A stretch of DNA of 64,000 nucleotides, taken from the NCBI GenBank assembly GCA_934662505.1, contig CAKUKE010000010.1, forward strand, positions 17,662 to 81,661, given 5' to 3'. Made by a program: the position numbers and the translations under genes. Positions 24,700 through 33,705 of this stretch are shown in pieces. How positions within the stretch are numbered: position 1 is the stretch's first letter; every line of letters starts with the position of its first letter. The notes beneath the pieces were generated by a model. It did no database searches and was not told the DNA's origin. It saw only the letters and a list, made by a program, of their open reading frames with translations. This stretch comes from an uncultured Clostridia bacterium (GTDB taxonomy: Bacteria > Bacillota > Clostridia > Christensenellales > Aristaeellaceae).

Positions 24700-26385
24700 A
24701 TGAAACGCTTGCTTTCGATTTTTCTTTCATTTATCATGGCGCTGGGCTGCCTGACGGCGGCCTCCGCAGAAGCCACGGCAGTCCCGGCCGCGCAGTCCCC
24801 TGAAAGCGGTCTGCAGACGCTGGTGGACGAAGGGCTCATCTCGCAGGAGACCCTGACGGCCATCCTGAACTACATGAAGGAAAACCAACCCGCCATGCCC
24901 GACGGTCAGCAGCCCGGCGGCGATCCTTCTGCCATGCCCGATGGTCAACAGCCCGGCGGCGATCCTCCTGCCATGCCCGATGGTCAGCAGTCCGGCGTGA
25001 TGCTTTCCCAGACGCTGCTCAGCGACCTTCTGAACGCAGGCATCCTCACGCAGGATGAATACGACGCCATTCTGGCCTCTGATCTGGCCTCTGATCTGGT
25101 CTCAACCGCTGCAGCCTCCCTTGCGCCGGGCGGCAATCCGCCCGCCGGCGGCCCCGGCGCCTCCGCAGCCAATGTGACCTATACCGCCGCTACGGAGGTC
25201 ACCGCCTCCGCCGACCTGACCGGCGGCAGCTACGCTTCCGAAACGTCCGATGAAAACGCCATCCTGATCGACACCGATGAAGCCGTCTCCCTGGCCGACC
25301 CGACCGTTGCCAAGACAGGCGACTCCGACGGCGGCGACAGCTGCAATTTCTACGGCCTGAACGCTGCCGTGCTGGCCAAGGGCGGGGCGAATGTGACCCT
25401 TTCCGGCGGCACAGTCACCACCAGCGCCAGCGGCGCCAACGGCGTATTTTCCTACGGTGGCAACGGCGGGCAGAACGGCGCAGCCGGCGACGGCACCACC
25501 GTCACCCTTTCCGATATGACCATCACCACCACCGGCGACGGCTCCGGCGGCGTCATGACCACCGGCGGCGGCGTCACCCACGCCAGCAACCTGACCATCG
25601 AAACCTCCGGCCGTTCCTCCGCAGCCATCCGCACCGACCGCGGCGGCGGCACCGTTACGGTGGACGGCGGCAGCTACACCACCAATGGGCTGGGTTCTCC
25701 CGCCATTTACTCCACCGCCGACATCGACGTGGCAAACGCCACGCTGGTCTCCAATCTGTCCGAAGGCGTATGCATTGAGGGCAAAAACAGCATTACCCTG
25801 ACGGATTGCGACCTGACGGCCGATAACACCCGCTGCAACGGCAACGCCACCTTCCTTGACAGCATTATGATCTACCAGTCCATGTCCGGCGACGCGGACG
25901 CCGGCACCTCCGCCTTCACCATGACCGGCGGTTCCCTGACCAGCAAAAGCGGTCATGTGTTCCACGTGACCAACACCCATGCCGTCATCACCCTGAATGG
26001 CGTCGCCATCACCAACGAAGACGCTGACGGCGTGCTCCTCTCCGTCTGCGACGACGGCTGGAACGGCGGCAACAACCACGCCGAGCTGGCCGCCTCGGCG
26101 CAGACGCTGGAAGGCGCGGTGCTGGTGGGAGACAATGCCACGCTGACCATGACGCTGACCGACGGCACAGCCTTTACCGGCTGCATCACCGGCGACATTC
26201 AGAACAGTCAGGGAGCCACCGTCTCCACGCAGGTGGGCGAGGCCTCCATTTCGCTGGACGGCACCAGCACCTGGACGCTGACCGCGGACAGCTACATCAC
26301 CGCCTTCTCCGGCAGCGCCGAACAGGTCGTCGCGAACGGCTTTACCCTGTATGTAAACGGCGTCGCGCTGACCGGCACCCGTTAA
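24700..26385 (+). CDS. Secreted repetitive beta-helix-like protein
   Basis: 561-residue exported protein of unknown function. Signal peptide is residues 1-23 (MKRLLSIFLSFIMALGCLTA, cleavage after ASA). A helical segment follows, then three copies of an AMPDGQQPGGDP-like motif (about 66-103). From about residue 155 there are Thr/Gly/Asn/Ala-rich strands with recurring motifs such as NVTLSGGTVTTSASG, TVTLSDMTITTTGDG and TVTVDGGSYTTNG, which suggest a right-handed parallel beta-helix. No cell-wall anchor was seen. AAGGAGG precedes the start. Candidate surface or matrix protein controlled by the divergent two-component system. Confidence 0.8.
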   Translation: MKRLLSIFLSFIMALGCLTAASAEATAVPAAQSPESGLQTLVDEGLISQETLTAILNYMKENQPAMPDGQQPGGDPSAMPDGQQPGGDPPAMPDGQQSGVMLSQTLLSDLLNAGILTQDEYDAILASDLASDLVSTAAASLAPGGNPPAGGPGASAANVTYTAATEVTASADLTGGSYASETSDENAILIDTDEAVSLADPTVAKTGDSDGGDSCNFYGLNAAVLAKGGANVTLSGGTVTTSASGANGVFSYGGNGGQNGAAGDGTTVTLSDMTITTTGDGSGGVMTTGGGVTHASNLTIETSGRSSAAIRTDRGGGTVTVDGGSYTTNGLGSPAIYSTADIDVANATLVSNLSEGVCIEGKNSITLTDCDLTADNTRCNGNATFLDSIMIYQSMSGDADAGTSAFTMTGGSLTSKSGHVFHVTNTHAVITLNGVAITNEDADGVLLSVCDDGWNGGNNHAELAASAQTLEGAVLVGDNATLTMTLTDGTAFTGCITGDIQNSQGATVSTQVGEASISLDGTSTWTLTADSYITAFSGSAEQVVANGFTLYVNGVALTGTR

Positions 26386-26392
26386 AATGCAA

Positions 26393-26432
26393 AGACCGCG
26401 GAACGCCTGACGCGTTCTGCGGTCTGTTTTTA
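26393..26432. terminator. Terminator between the secreted protein and MATE genes
   Basis: Long stem AGACCGCGGAACGC / GCGTTCTGCGGTCT with a 5-nt loop, then TTTTT on the plus strand. On the minus strand the stem is followed by only a short T-run after the MATE stop, so its use there is weaker. Confidence 0.88.
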
Positions 26433-27842
26433 TTACAACTGATTTTTTATTTCCTCAGGCAGTTTGCGCCGCCACCAGCCCAGCCGGTAGCACAGCACGG
26501 TCAAAAGCATGCTGGTCACCCAGGAAGCAAGCAGGGAAGCATACAGAATGTCCGGATGTCCCTGCGGCCAGACCTCCGAGCGGGTCAGGCTCGCCAGCAG
26601 ATAAGCCAGCGGCACCCGCAGCACCACGGTGGTCAGAATGCTGATCCACATGGGCAGCATGGTCTCCCCCGCGCCGCGCATGACGCCCTGCAGCACCTGA
26701 CTGACAGCAAAGCACAGATACCCTACGGCCAGCCAGCGCAGCCCCCGCTGCCCGATGAGCATCACGTCCTCCGTGGTGGTGAACATGCCGATCAGATTAT
26801 GGCCGAAAAGCACGATGCACACCACCAGCACCCCGGCCACCGCCAGTGCCAGCATCAGCAGATCGCGCGTACCCTGACGCACCCGGTCGCCCCGGCACGC
26901 GCCGATGTTCTGCCCCACAAAGGTCGTTGCCGCCGTACCGAAGGTAAAATTGGGCATCATGGCGAAACCGTCCACCCGCATGACGGCCACGCTGGCGGCA
27001 ATGACCGCCGTACCCATGGAATTGGTCAGCCCCTGCACCACAATGGCGGAAAGGGAAAAGATGGCCTGTGTGACGCCCGCCGGCACCCCCAGTCCGCAGA
27101 GCCGGCCAATGATGCGCCAGTCCGGCCGCAGGGTCTCGGCGTTCACGTCCACCACCTGCCGCATGCGGCACAGCCGCACCAGACACATCGCGCCGGACAC
27201 TGCCTGCGCGATGATGGTTGCCCACGCCACACCCGCAACGCCCATGTTCAGCCGGCTGACAAACAGGATATCCAGCACAATATTCAGCAGGCTGGCCACC
27301 AGCAGCGACACAAGCGGCATCAGACTGTCGCCCAATCCGCGCAGCACGCCCGCCAGAATGTTATAGGCCGCGCCGCCCAGAATGCCGATGAAGATGATCT
27401 GCAGATAGGTCACCGCCCCCGCCATCACGTCTTCCGGGGGCTTGACAAGGGACATCAGCCACGGCGAAAGGCTATATCCCACCACAGACATGAGAAGACC
27501 GCTGGCCACCGTCAGAAGGATGCTGGCGCCCACCACCCGGCTCAGCATTTTCCGGTCGTGCGCGCCGAAAAACTGCGCGGAAAGAATGCTGGCGCCGGTG
27601 GAAATGCCCATGAACAGTACCAGCAGTAGGTTCAAAATGGGTCCGGCCGTTCCGACCGCTGCCAGCGCGGTATCGCCGATGTACTGTCCCACCACGATGG
27701 AGTCCACCGTGTTGTACATCTGCTGTGCCAGATTGCCCACCAGCAGCGGAATGGAAAAACGAACCAGACTGTCCCACGGTCTGCCGATGGTCATATCCTG
27801 CACACCGAACCAGCGCTGCAGTACGCCTGACTTCTTTTGCAT
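26433..27842 (-). CDS. MATE-family efflux transporter
   Basis: Twelve-helix multidrug/toxic compound exporter of 469 residues. The first helix region PLLVGNLAQQMYNTVDSIVVGQYIG and the repeated GSILSAQFFGA and TFVGQNIGACRGDRV segments are typical of the DinF/NorM-like superfamily in Clostridia. ATG 27842 is chosen for a GGGGAGGGG site; the frame extends 246 nt further without conserved sequence. The substrate cannot be predicted. Confidence 0.92.
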   Translation of the reverse strand: MQKKSGVLQRWFGVQDMTIGRPWDSLVRFSIPLLVGNLAQQMYNTVDSIVVGQYIGDTALAAVGTAGPILNLLLVLFMGISTGASILSAQFFGAHDRKMLSRVVGASILLTVASGLLMSVVGYSLSPWLMSLVKPPEDVMAGAVTYLQIIFIGILGGAAYNILAGVLRGLGDSLMPLVSLLVASLLNIVLDILFVSRLNMGVAGVAWATIIAQAVSGAMCLVRLCRMRQVVDVNAETLRPDWRIIGRLCGLGVPAGVTQAIFSLSAIVVQGLTNSMGTAVIAASVAVMRVDGFAMMPNFTFGTAATTFVGQNIGACRGDRVRQGTRDLLMLALAVAGVLVVCIVLFGHNLIGMFTTTEDVMLIGQRGLRWLAVGYLCFAVSQVLQGVMRGAGETMLPMWISILTTVVLRVPLAYLLASLTRSEVWPQGHPDILYASLLASWVTSMLLTVLCYRLGWWRRKLPEEIKNQL

Positions 27843-28095
27843 AAAACCCCTCCCCAAATCACACACACCAGCCATTGTACCAGCAACCGCCCGGAAATAC
27901 AAGCCATAAAAGTAAAAAGCGGGCGACCCTTCCGCGCCCGCCACTCTCCGCCGGTTTTCCGTCCGTCCCCTCCCTAAAGTGTCCGCAGCCATGCGCGGAA
28001 AACCAAGGAAACCGCTCACAGGCATGCAAGCCTGATCGAACCGTTTCTTCTGGCTTCCTGCGCATTCCGCCGCGCAGCGTGCTGTCACTGTTCAT

Positions 28096-28368
28096 TCACA
28101 TCCAGACGATGTGCAGATGAGGGTTTTCCGCTGCGGCGTCTGAAAGAACGCGCCGGAGCGCATGGGCATATGACCCCAGCGCCGCATCCAGCGCCCATGC
28201 GTTGACTATCGCCAGCTCCGTCTCCCCGTCAAGGTCGGTCAGGCTGTCATACAGCGCGTCCAGATTCCCGCCATACCATTTGGGTAAGCCCAGCCCCCAT
28301 GCCAGCAGCCGGTGAAACGCTTCCCGGCTCTCCACCCGCGCTGCATCCATTCCAAACCGCACGGTCAT
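28096..28368 (-). CDS. Barstar-like ribonuclease inhibitor
   Basis: 90-residue cytoplasmic barstar family protein. The core LPKWYGGNLDALYDSLTDL is the barnase-binding helix-loop region, including the Asp residues that plug the nuclease active site. It overlaps the 3' end of the barnase-like gene by 4 nt, giving immunity co-translated with the nuclease. Confidence 0.9.
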   Translation of the reverse strand: MTVRFGMDAARVESREAFHRLLAWGLGLPKWYGGNLDALYDSLTDLDGETELAIVNAWALDAALGSYAHALRRVLSDAAAENPHLHIVWM

Positions 28369-28859
28369 TTTTCCCCTCCGTACAGCAGTTCAAAGGTCTC
28401 ATAATGATCCCCGGTGTAATAAATCAGCCCGTCGTTGGAAAAAACGATGCGCTTTGCGCCCCGGCCGTCCGCCCCCAGCGTGTCAATATCACACTCGGTG
28501 TAAACCCGCCCCTGTCTTTCAGGCAGCGCACCTTCATAATTGCCGAAACGGTCGCCGCCGATACACTTGCCGGGGGCGTAGGGCGCCAGCGAGCCGCCCG
28601 GCCAACCCATGGCGCGCGCTTCCTTTTTTGTGATGAAATTGTCCGGCAGACGCCCAAAGGTGTGAATATAAAGCGCCACGTCCTCCTTGGACGTATAGTG
28701 GCTGTCCTCTGCAAGGGCAACCGTCTGCATGGGAGAAACCGCCGTCTGCGTCCCGCCGTCCCCCGTCGCCTGCCCGGGCATCCCGGACATCCGGGCGCAC
28801 CCGGTCAGCGCCAGACACAGCGCCAGCACCATCAGCAGGGCTTTCCACGATCTGCGCAC
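28365..28859 (-). CDS. Barnase-like ribonuclease, predicted lipoprotein
   Basis: Secreted guanyl-specific RNase. Catalytic residues are present: Lys in NFITKKEARAMGW, Glu in YTECDID, Arg in GAKRIVFSNDG and His in TGDHYETF. The N-terminus is a lipoprotein signal (LALCLALTGCARM, lipobox LTGC), followed by a 35-residue linker. GTG 28859 is preferred since AAGGAGG lies 7 nt before it; an ATG 6 nt upstream abuts the site. Barnase itself is fully secreted, so membrane anchoring is a variation. Confidence 0.9.
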   Translation of the reverse strand: MRRSWKALLMVLALCLALTGCARMSGMPGQATGDGGTQTAVSPMQTVALAEDSHYTSKEDVALYIHTFGRLPDNFITKKEARAMGWPGGSLAPYAPGKCIGGDRFGNYEGALPERQGRVYTECDIDTLGADGRGAKRIVFSNDGLIYYTGDHYETFELLYGGEK

Positions 28860-28929
28860 TCTCATTCCTCCTTTTTATTATCATACCACATCCGGAGGGA
28901 AATGCAAAGTGAGCCCCTTTACTGCCGCA

Positions 28930-28962
28930 AAAAACACGGCCGGGAGCGTGCTCCCGACCGTG
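28930..28962 (-). terminator. Terminator of the sugar-uptake operon
   Basis: Minus-strand stem CACGGTCGGGAG / CTCCCGGCCGTG with 4-nt loop and a run of T, 16 nt after the binding-protein stop. Confidence 0.88.
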
Positions 28963-28977
28963 CCGTTTTTCAGTGTC

Positions 28978-30573
28978 TTACTTCTGAATGCCCGCGTTCA
29001 GTTCGTCCAGAATGTTCTGCACCATACCGGCGTTCTCATTCAGATACTGCTGCCATGCATCGCCCACCGTCTCGGGGGTCTGTTCGTAAACGATTTTGTA
29101 CACCGCTTCCATGGGCTTGAGCGTGCCGCTCTTGGAATAGAAATCGCCGTTGAAAAGGGCCAGATCGTTGTCGTAGGCCAGCACCTTCAGCTTCGGGAAT
29201 TCCTTGCGCAGCGTCCAGAAGTGGTTCACGGTTTCCTTCACGAAGGGAGAATACTTGTCGCTCAGGTTGGCAATTTTGCTGTCCTCCATCGCGCCGGGGA
29301 AGAAGGGATGCACCAGATCGCTGACCGCCTCGCCGTCCTTGTTGAAGGGAACAGGCTTGCCGGTGGCCTCGTCGATGGTGCGCAGGGACACGATGGCGCC
29401 GTCCTCGCCCCATTTCCAGTCCTTGTCCTCAATGCCGTAGTAGCACAGCATGATGCCCTCATCGCTGAGGAGATAATCATACATGGCGAGGAAACGGTCG
29501 ATCACCTTTTCATCACAGTCATGACGGAAGATGTACTCGCTCCAGCTGTTGCCGCTTTCCTTGGCCTGCATGTTGCCGTCCTTGTCCAGCAGGTAGGCGT
29601 AGCCGATCATGCTTTCCGCATCGGCGGTGGGATCGTTGGTCAAAAAGCCGCTCATCGCCTGATTGAAGAACAGGAAGTCGAAGCCGTCGAAATAGCTGAA
29701 CAGGGTGCCGTTCCAGAACTGATTGCGCGCCTCATAGAAGGGGTCGTTGTAGAATTCCTTGCTCAGGAAGCCCGCGTCGTAGAACTTCTTCATGGTGCGG
29801 ATACCGTCCGCCATGCTTTCATCCGCCCACGCCCACACGTACTTGCCCTGATCGGCGTTGTAGTAGAAACCGCCGGTAGACAGCTCGGGCACGTATTCCA
29901 CCAGACCCAGCTGCTGAATGTTGTCGGGCCAGATGTGGCCGAACATGGTCATGTCCGGATTGGCGGCCTGCACCTTTTCATACATGTCGTACACTTCGTC
30001 CACCGTGTAGTAGTCCTTGATCTCCACGCCCGCGGCCTTGGCCAGATCCTTGCGGTAGTAGAAGCTGGAATTGTAGTCCACGTAGGGTTCGGCGCTTTCC
30101 AGCGCGCGGGGCACGGCGTAATACTGACCGTCATACTTGTAGGCATCCCGCTGCTTGATCAACTCCAGCGCGGCCTTGATGTGGGGGTAATTTTCTTCGT
30201 AGCCTTCCGGCAGAAGGGTCAGCATTTCATCTTCGCAGTAGCCCATGTACTCGGAGATGCCCAGGGTGGAGATCATCACGTCCGGCATATCGTCGCCGTT
30301 GATCATGATGCGCAGCTTCTCCTGATGGGTGTTGTACTCCAGAGGCACATATTCAAAGCGGACGTTGAACTTTTCCGCCATGTACGCCCAGCGGGCGTCA
30401 TAGTACTTGCCATCCTCTTTGGTAAAGTCGTCGCTGCTTTCGCACAGCACAGGGATGTCCCAGATGGCCATTTTGATGGTGACGGGTTCCAGAGTTTCCT
30501 CCGCCAGTGCGGTCAGGCTACACACGGACAGCAGCGTGACCAGCGCCAGCAGCAGCGCCAGAGTCTTTTTCAT
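28978..30573 (-). CDS. Extracellular solute-binding protein (carbohydrate ABC importer)
   Basis: 531-residue exported family 1-type binding protein. The signal peptide is MKKTLALLLALVTLLSVCSLTALA; there is no proper lipobox. Length and motifs (MINGDDMPDVMISTLG, YKYDGQYYAVPRALE, MSYDYLLSDEG-like YDYLLSDEGIMLCYYG) fit the LipO/YtcQ group that works with LplB/LplC-type permeases. It is the last gene of an AraC-permease-permease-binding-protein string. No ATPase is encoded here, so a shared MsmX-like ATPase is expected elsewhere. The ligand is unknown, probably an oligosaccharide. Confidence 0.9.
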   Translation of the reverse strand: MKKTLALLLALVTLLSVCSLTALAEETLEPVTIKMAIWDIPVLCESSDDFTKEDGKYYDARWAYMAEKFNVRFEYVPLEYNTHQEKLRIMINGDDMPDVMISTLGISEYMGYCEDEMLTLLPEGYEENYPHIKAALELIKQRDAYKYDGQYYAVPRALESAEPYVDYNSSFYYRKDLAKAAGVEIKDYYTVDEVYDMYEKVQAANPDMTMFGHIWPDNIQQLGLVEYVPELSTGGFYYNADQGKYVWAWADESMADGIRTMKKFYDAGFLSKEFYNDPFYEARNQFWNGTLFSYFDGFDFLFFNQAMSGFLTNDPTADAESMIGYAYLLDKDGNMQAKESGNSWSEYIFRHDCDEKVIDRFLAMYDYLLSDEGIMLCYYGIEDKDWKWGEDGAIVSLRTIDEATGKPVPFNKDGEAVSDLVHPFFPGAMEDSKIANLSDKYSPFVKETVNHFWTLRKEFPKLKVLAYDNDLALFNGDFYSKSGTLKPMEAVYKIVYEQTPETVGDAWQQYLNENAGMVQNILDELNAGIQK

Positions 30574-30620
30574 GACAGGTTTCCTCCTTTTTATTTTTAA
30601 GGCTCATGCCTTAAAGTTCG

Positions 30621-31502
30621 TCATCCCTTCACGGCGCCGATCATGACGCCCTTGGCAAAATATTTCTGCAGGAACGGATACACGCACATGATGGGCACCA
30701 TGGTCACAAGCACGCTGGCCATGCGCACCCCCTCGGCGTACACCTTCACCTGCATCAGCGCGTTTTCCCGGTCGGCCATGGATGAGGTGGCTTCGTTGAT
30801 GATGCGGCGCAGGTGCAATTGCAGCGGCCACATCAGCGGCTTATCCAGATAGATCAGCGCGCCGAACCAGTCGTTCCAGAATCCCACCACGATAAACAGG
30901 GAAATGGTAGCGATGACCGATTTGGACAGGGGCAGGATAATGGACCAGAGAATGCGGAACTCCCCCGCCCCGTCCAGCCGGGCGCTTTCCTCCAGGCTGG
31001 GCGGCAGATCCCGGAAAAACGTGCTCATGATCATCAGATAGTAGGTGCACACCCCTGCCGGCAGGATCAGCGCGCCAAAGGTATTCTTCAGCCCCAGCCG
31101 CACCATGAGCAGGTAGGTGGGGATCAGACCGCCCGAGAAAAACATGGGGATGAGCAAAATGAGATAAAACAGCTTTTTCAGCGGGAACTGGCGGGTGATG
31201 GCATAGGCCGTCAGACAGTTGATGGTGATGCAGTAGACCAGACCGACCACCGAAATGAAGATGGTGTTGCGGTAAGCAGGCCAGAGCCAGTCCTCCCGGA
31301 AAATACGCTCATAGGCTTTCAGGGTAGGCTCCTTCGGGAAAAGGGTCAATTTGTTCTGCAGGTATTCCTCCTGCGAAATGAAGGACACGGTGATCGCATT
31401 GACAAACGGCAGCAGGATCATCAGCGCAAATACCGTCAGAAAGACCAGAATGACCACGTGACCCACCGTCACATGCCGCAGCCGGCGATGCAGGACAGTC
31501 AT
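30621..31502 (-). CDS. ABC transporter permease, LplC/MalG type
   Basis: 293 residues, six transmembrane helices. The EAA loop ESARLDGAGEFRILWSIILPLS is clear, and the family C-terminus is YPFLQKYFAKGVMIGAVKG. ATG 31502 has GGGAGGG upstream. It lies 13 nt after the partner permease gene. Confidence 0.93.
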   Translation of the reverse strand: MTVLHRRLRHVTVGHVVILVFLTVFALMILLPFVNAITVSFISQEEYLQNKLTLFPKEPTLKAYERIFREDWLWPAYRNTIFISVVGLVYCITINCLTAYAITRQFPLKKLFYLILLIPMFFSGGLIPTYLLMVRLGLKNTFGALILPAGVCTYYLMIMSTFFRDLPPSLEESARLDGAGEFRILWSIILPLSKSVIATISLFIVVGFWNDWFGALIYLDKPLMWPLQLHLRRIINEATSSMADRENALMQVKVYAEGVRMASVLVTMVPIMCVYPFLQKYFAKGVMIGAVKG

Positions 31503-31515
31503 TGTTTTCCCTCCC

Positions 31516-32463
31516 TTACTTGACAGCGTAAATGCCTTGCCCGGTGACGGCAAAGGAGAACCGATCCGCCAGCAGGATCAGCACCAGCCCGATAACGGAC
31601 TTGAACAGACCGATCGCGGCGCTGAACCCGTAATCCGGCGACGAACTGAAGGTCATGTCATAGATGTAGGTATCCAGAATGTTGGCCTCGTCCGCCACCA
31701 CGGCGTTGCGCAGGTTGAAGATCTGATCGAACCCCGCATTGAGCAGCCCGCCCACCTGCAGAATGAACATGATGGCCACCGTGCCCGCGATGCCGGGAAG
31801 CGTCACGTGCAGCGTCTGCTGAAAACGGTTGGCGCCGTCCATGAGCGCCGCCTCGTAGAGCTGCTCGTCCACCCCCGCAATGGCCGCCATGAAAATGATG
31901 GACGACCAGCCCACTTCCTTCCAGATATCCGTGACGTACAGAATGCCCCGGAACATGCTGGGCGTGGACATGAAGGCAATCGGCTCCCCGATGAGCCCCA
32001 GCGTCTGCAGCGCGGCATTGAGCATGCCGTCCAGACGGAGGATATTTTTCAAAATACCCGCCACAATGACCCATGAGAGAAAATGAGGAAAGGTGAACAC
32101 GGTCTGCAGCCCCTTGCGCAGCTTTTCATGCCGCACCTCGTTGAGCAGCAGCGCCATGACGACCGACGCGGGAAATTCCAGCAGCAGCCGTCCGCAGCTG
32201 ATGAGCAGGGTGTTTTTCAGCGCCTTGCCGAAGGCCGCGTAGCTGAAGAGCATACGGAAGTTTTTCAGCCCCACCCAGTTGCTGCCCCAGATGCCCTTCC
32301 GCGCCGAATATTTTTTAAACGCCAGCAGGACGCCCGGCATGGGCGCATAGCTGAAGATGGCCAGCGTGACAAGCGCGGGCAGCAGCATGACGTAGATATA
32401 CCAGTATGGCTTGATATAGCGCTGAAAAAAGCTCTTTTTCCGTCTTGCGGGAACCGCAATCAT
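31516..32463 (-). CDS. ABC transporter permease, LplB type
   Basis: About 315 residues, six transmembrane helices. The EAA loop is YEAALMDGANRFQQTLHVTLPG. The C-terminus SAAIGLFKSVIGLVLILLADRFSF is typical of LplB. ATG 32463 follows AGGGG by 8 nt; a GTG 9 nt upstream is an alternative. Heterodimer partner of the next gene. Confidence 0.93.
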   Translation of the reverse strand: MIAVPARRKKSFFQRYIKPYWYIYVMLLPALVTLAIFSYAPMPGVLLAFKKYSARKGIWGSNWVGLKNFRMLFSYAAFGKALKNTLLISCGRLLLEFPASVVMALLLNEVRHEKLRKGLQTVFTFPHFLSWVIVAGILKNILRLDGMLNAALQTLGLIGEPIAFMSTPSMFRGILYVTDIWKEVGWSSIIFMAAIAGVDEQLYEAALMDGANRFQQTLHVTLPGIAGTVAIMFILQVGGLLNAGFDQIFNLRNAVVADEANILDTYIYDMTFSSSPDYGFSAAIGLFKSVIGLVLILLADRFSFAVTGQGIYAVK

Positions 32464-32482
32464 CCTCTCCACACCCCTTTTT

Positions 32483-33394
32483 TTATTTTGAAGCGCCGTC
32501 TTTTTTCATGTAGACCCGCGGGCTGATCCCGTACTGCTGTTTGAATGCGCGGCTGAACGCGTGTATCGACTGATAGCCCAGCAGCTTGGACACCTCCGTC
32601 ACGCTCATGCCGAAGGCCAGAAACTCCCGCGCCTTTTCAAACCGTCTTCTGTGGTAGTAATCGCCCAGACTCTCGTTCATTTTGCCGGAGAACACCTTGG
32701 CGATATAGGAATAGCTGTAGCCGAACACCTGACTCAATTCCGTCAGCCGGTCGATACTGCCCACATTGTTGTCCAGATAATGCACAATGTCGTACACCAG
32801 CTTTTCGCTGTCGTTCTTTTCGCCCTGCCCCACGATATAGTTGCGGTTGCTGCGGGGATTGAGCAGACGGTACACCTGACAGAGCAGCTGATGCACACAG
32901 CACTCCTTCATCAGCCCGGACAATTGATCCTCCACCACCAGTTCATTGAACAGGGCGATGAAGCTTTCCTGTACGTCGAACACATTGTGGGCGATGCGGT
33001 TGGTCGGGTGAGCATAGAAGCTGTCCATTTTTTCGATGATTTCCATGCCGATGGGACGGCTGGCACGAAAGCCGATATACATGTAGCGGAAAGGGTCGTC
33101 TCTGGACGCCCGCACCTCGTGCACCTCATCCGCACCGTTCACAAACAGCGAGCCCCGCTTCACAGGATATTCCACCCCGTTGGCGCAGAACACCCCTGTT
33201 CCGGAGACCACGTAGGATATTTCGTGCACCGGCTGGGTGTGGGGGGGATACCACAGTCCCGGCTCGCAATTCAGGTCGCCGATCTGACGCACCACATACG
33301 GCCCGATGTTCGCCTTTTCCTGGGGGTCGTACAGATTGTCAAAATGAAAGCGCGCCCGGTTTATCGGGGCCGCCCGCTCCTGTTCCCGATCCAT
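32483..33394 (-). CDS. AraC-family regulator with N-terminal cupin-like sensor
   Basis: About 303 residues. The N-terminal half has a ligand-binding cupin fold (PPHTQPVHEISYVVSGTGVF, RGSLFVNGADEVHEV). The C-terminal 100 residues hold two helix-turn-helix motifs (LTELSQVFGYSYSYIAKVF and VTEVSKLLGYQSIHAFSRAFKQQYG). Start 33394 (MDREQE) is used because GAGGTGA lies 10 nt upstream. It directly precedes the permease genes, so it most likely activates this importer in response to its sugar. Confidence 0.9.
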   Translation of the reverse strand: MDREQERAAPINRARFHFDNLYDPQEKANIGPYVVRQIGDLNCEPGLWYPPHTQPVHEISYVVSGTGVFCANGVEYPVKRGSLFVNGADEVHEVRASRDDPFRYMYIGFRASRPIGMEIIEKMDSFYAHPTNRIAHNVFDVQESFIALFNELVVEDQLSGLMKECCVHQLLCQVYRLLNPRSNRNYIVGQGEKNDSEKLVYDIVHYLDNNVGSIDRLTELSQVFGYSYSYIAKVFSGKMNESLGDYYHRRRFEKAREFLAFGMSVTEVSKLLGYQSIHAFSRAFKQQYGISPRVYMKKDGASK

Positions 33395-33705
33395 TTTCTG
33401 ACGCTCACCTCGTTTCATAGTATAGCGATCCGCTCCGGCTTTGTATTTGATATTTTTAATACGTGTATTGATGAAAGCTGGCAAGTTGTTTGCCCGTTCC
33501 GTTCTTTTTTCATACTATATTCGGTCAAAAAGCGCCCGCAACAGCATATTTTTCAGTGTTTTTCCAATTCCTGGGCTTTTCTTTTTTTAACCATTTTGGT
33601 TTACCTTTGCTGCGCGGCCGGCCGAAAAAAGCGAGCCTCCCTCCGTTGTGAGAGAGACCCGCTTCTTTTCAAATGCGCCAAAGATGTCCTCTTTGGTTTG
33701 CGCGG
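33395..33705. other. Non-coding stretch between AraC and SGNH genes
   Basis: About 310 nt without a gene. It is AT-richer near the AraC start, where TATACT and the near-palindrome AATACGTGTATT occur, and it contains the terminator at 33625-33664. A second small stem, CCAAAGA/TCTTTGG, lies at 33678-33696. Confidence 0.5.
33625..33664 (-). terminator. Terminator of the GH-SGNH transcript
   Basis: Minus-strand RNA forms a continuous 15-bp stem (three G-U pairs) from AAGCGGGTCTCTCTC and GAGGGAGGCTCGCTT with a 6-nt loop, then TTTT. It separates the esterase gene from the AraC operon. Confidence 0.8.
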
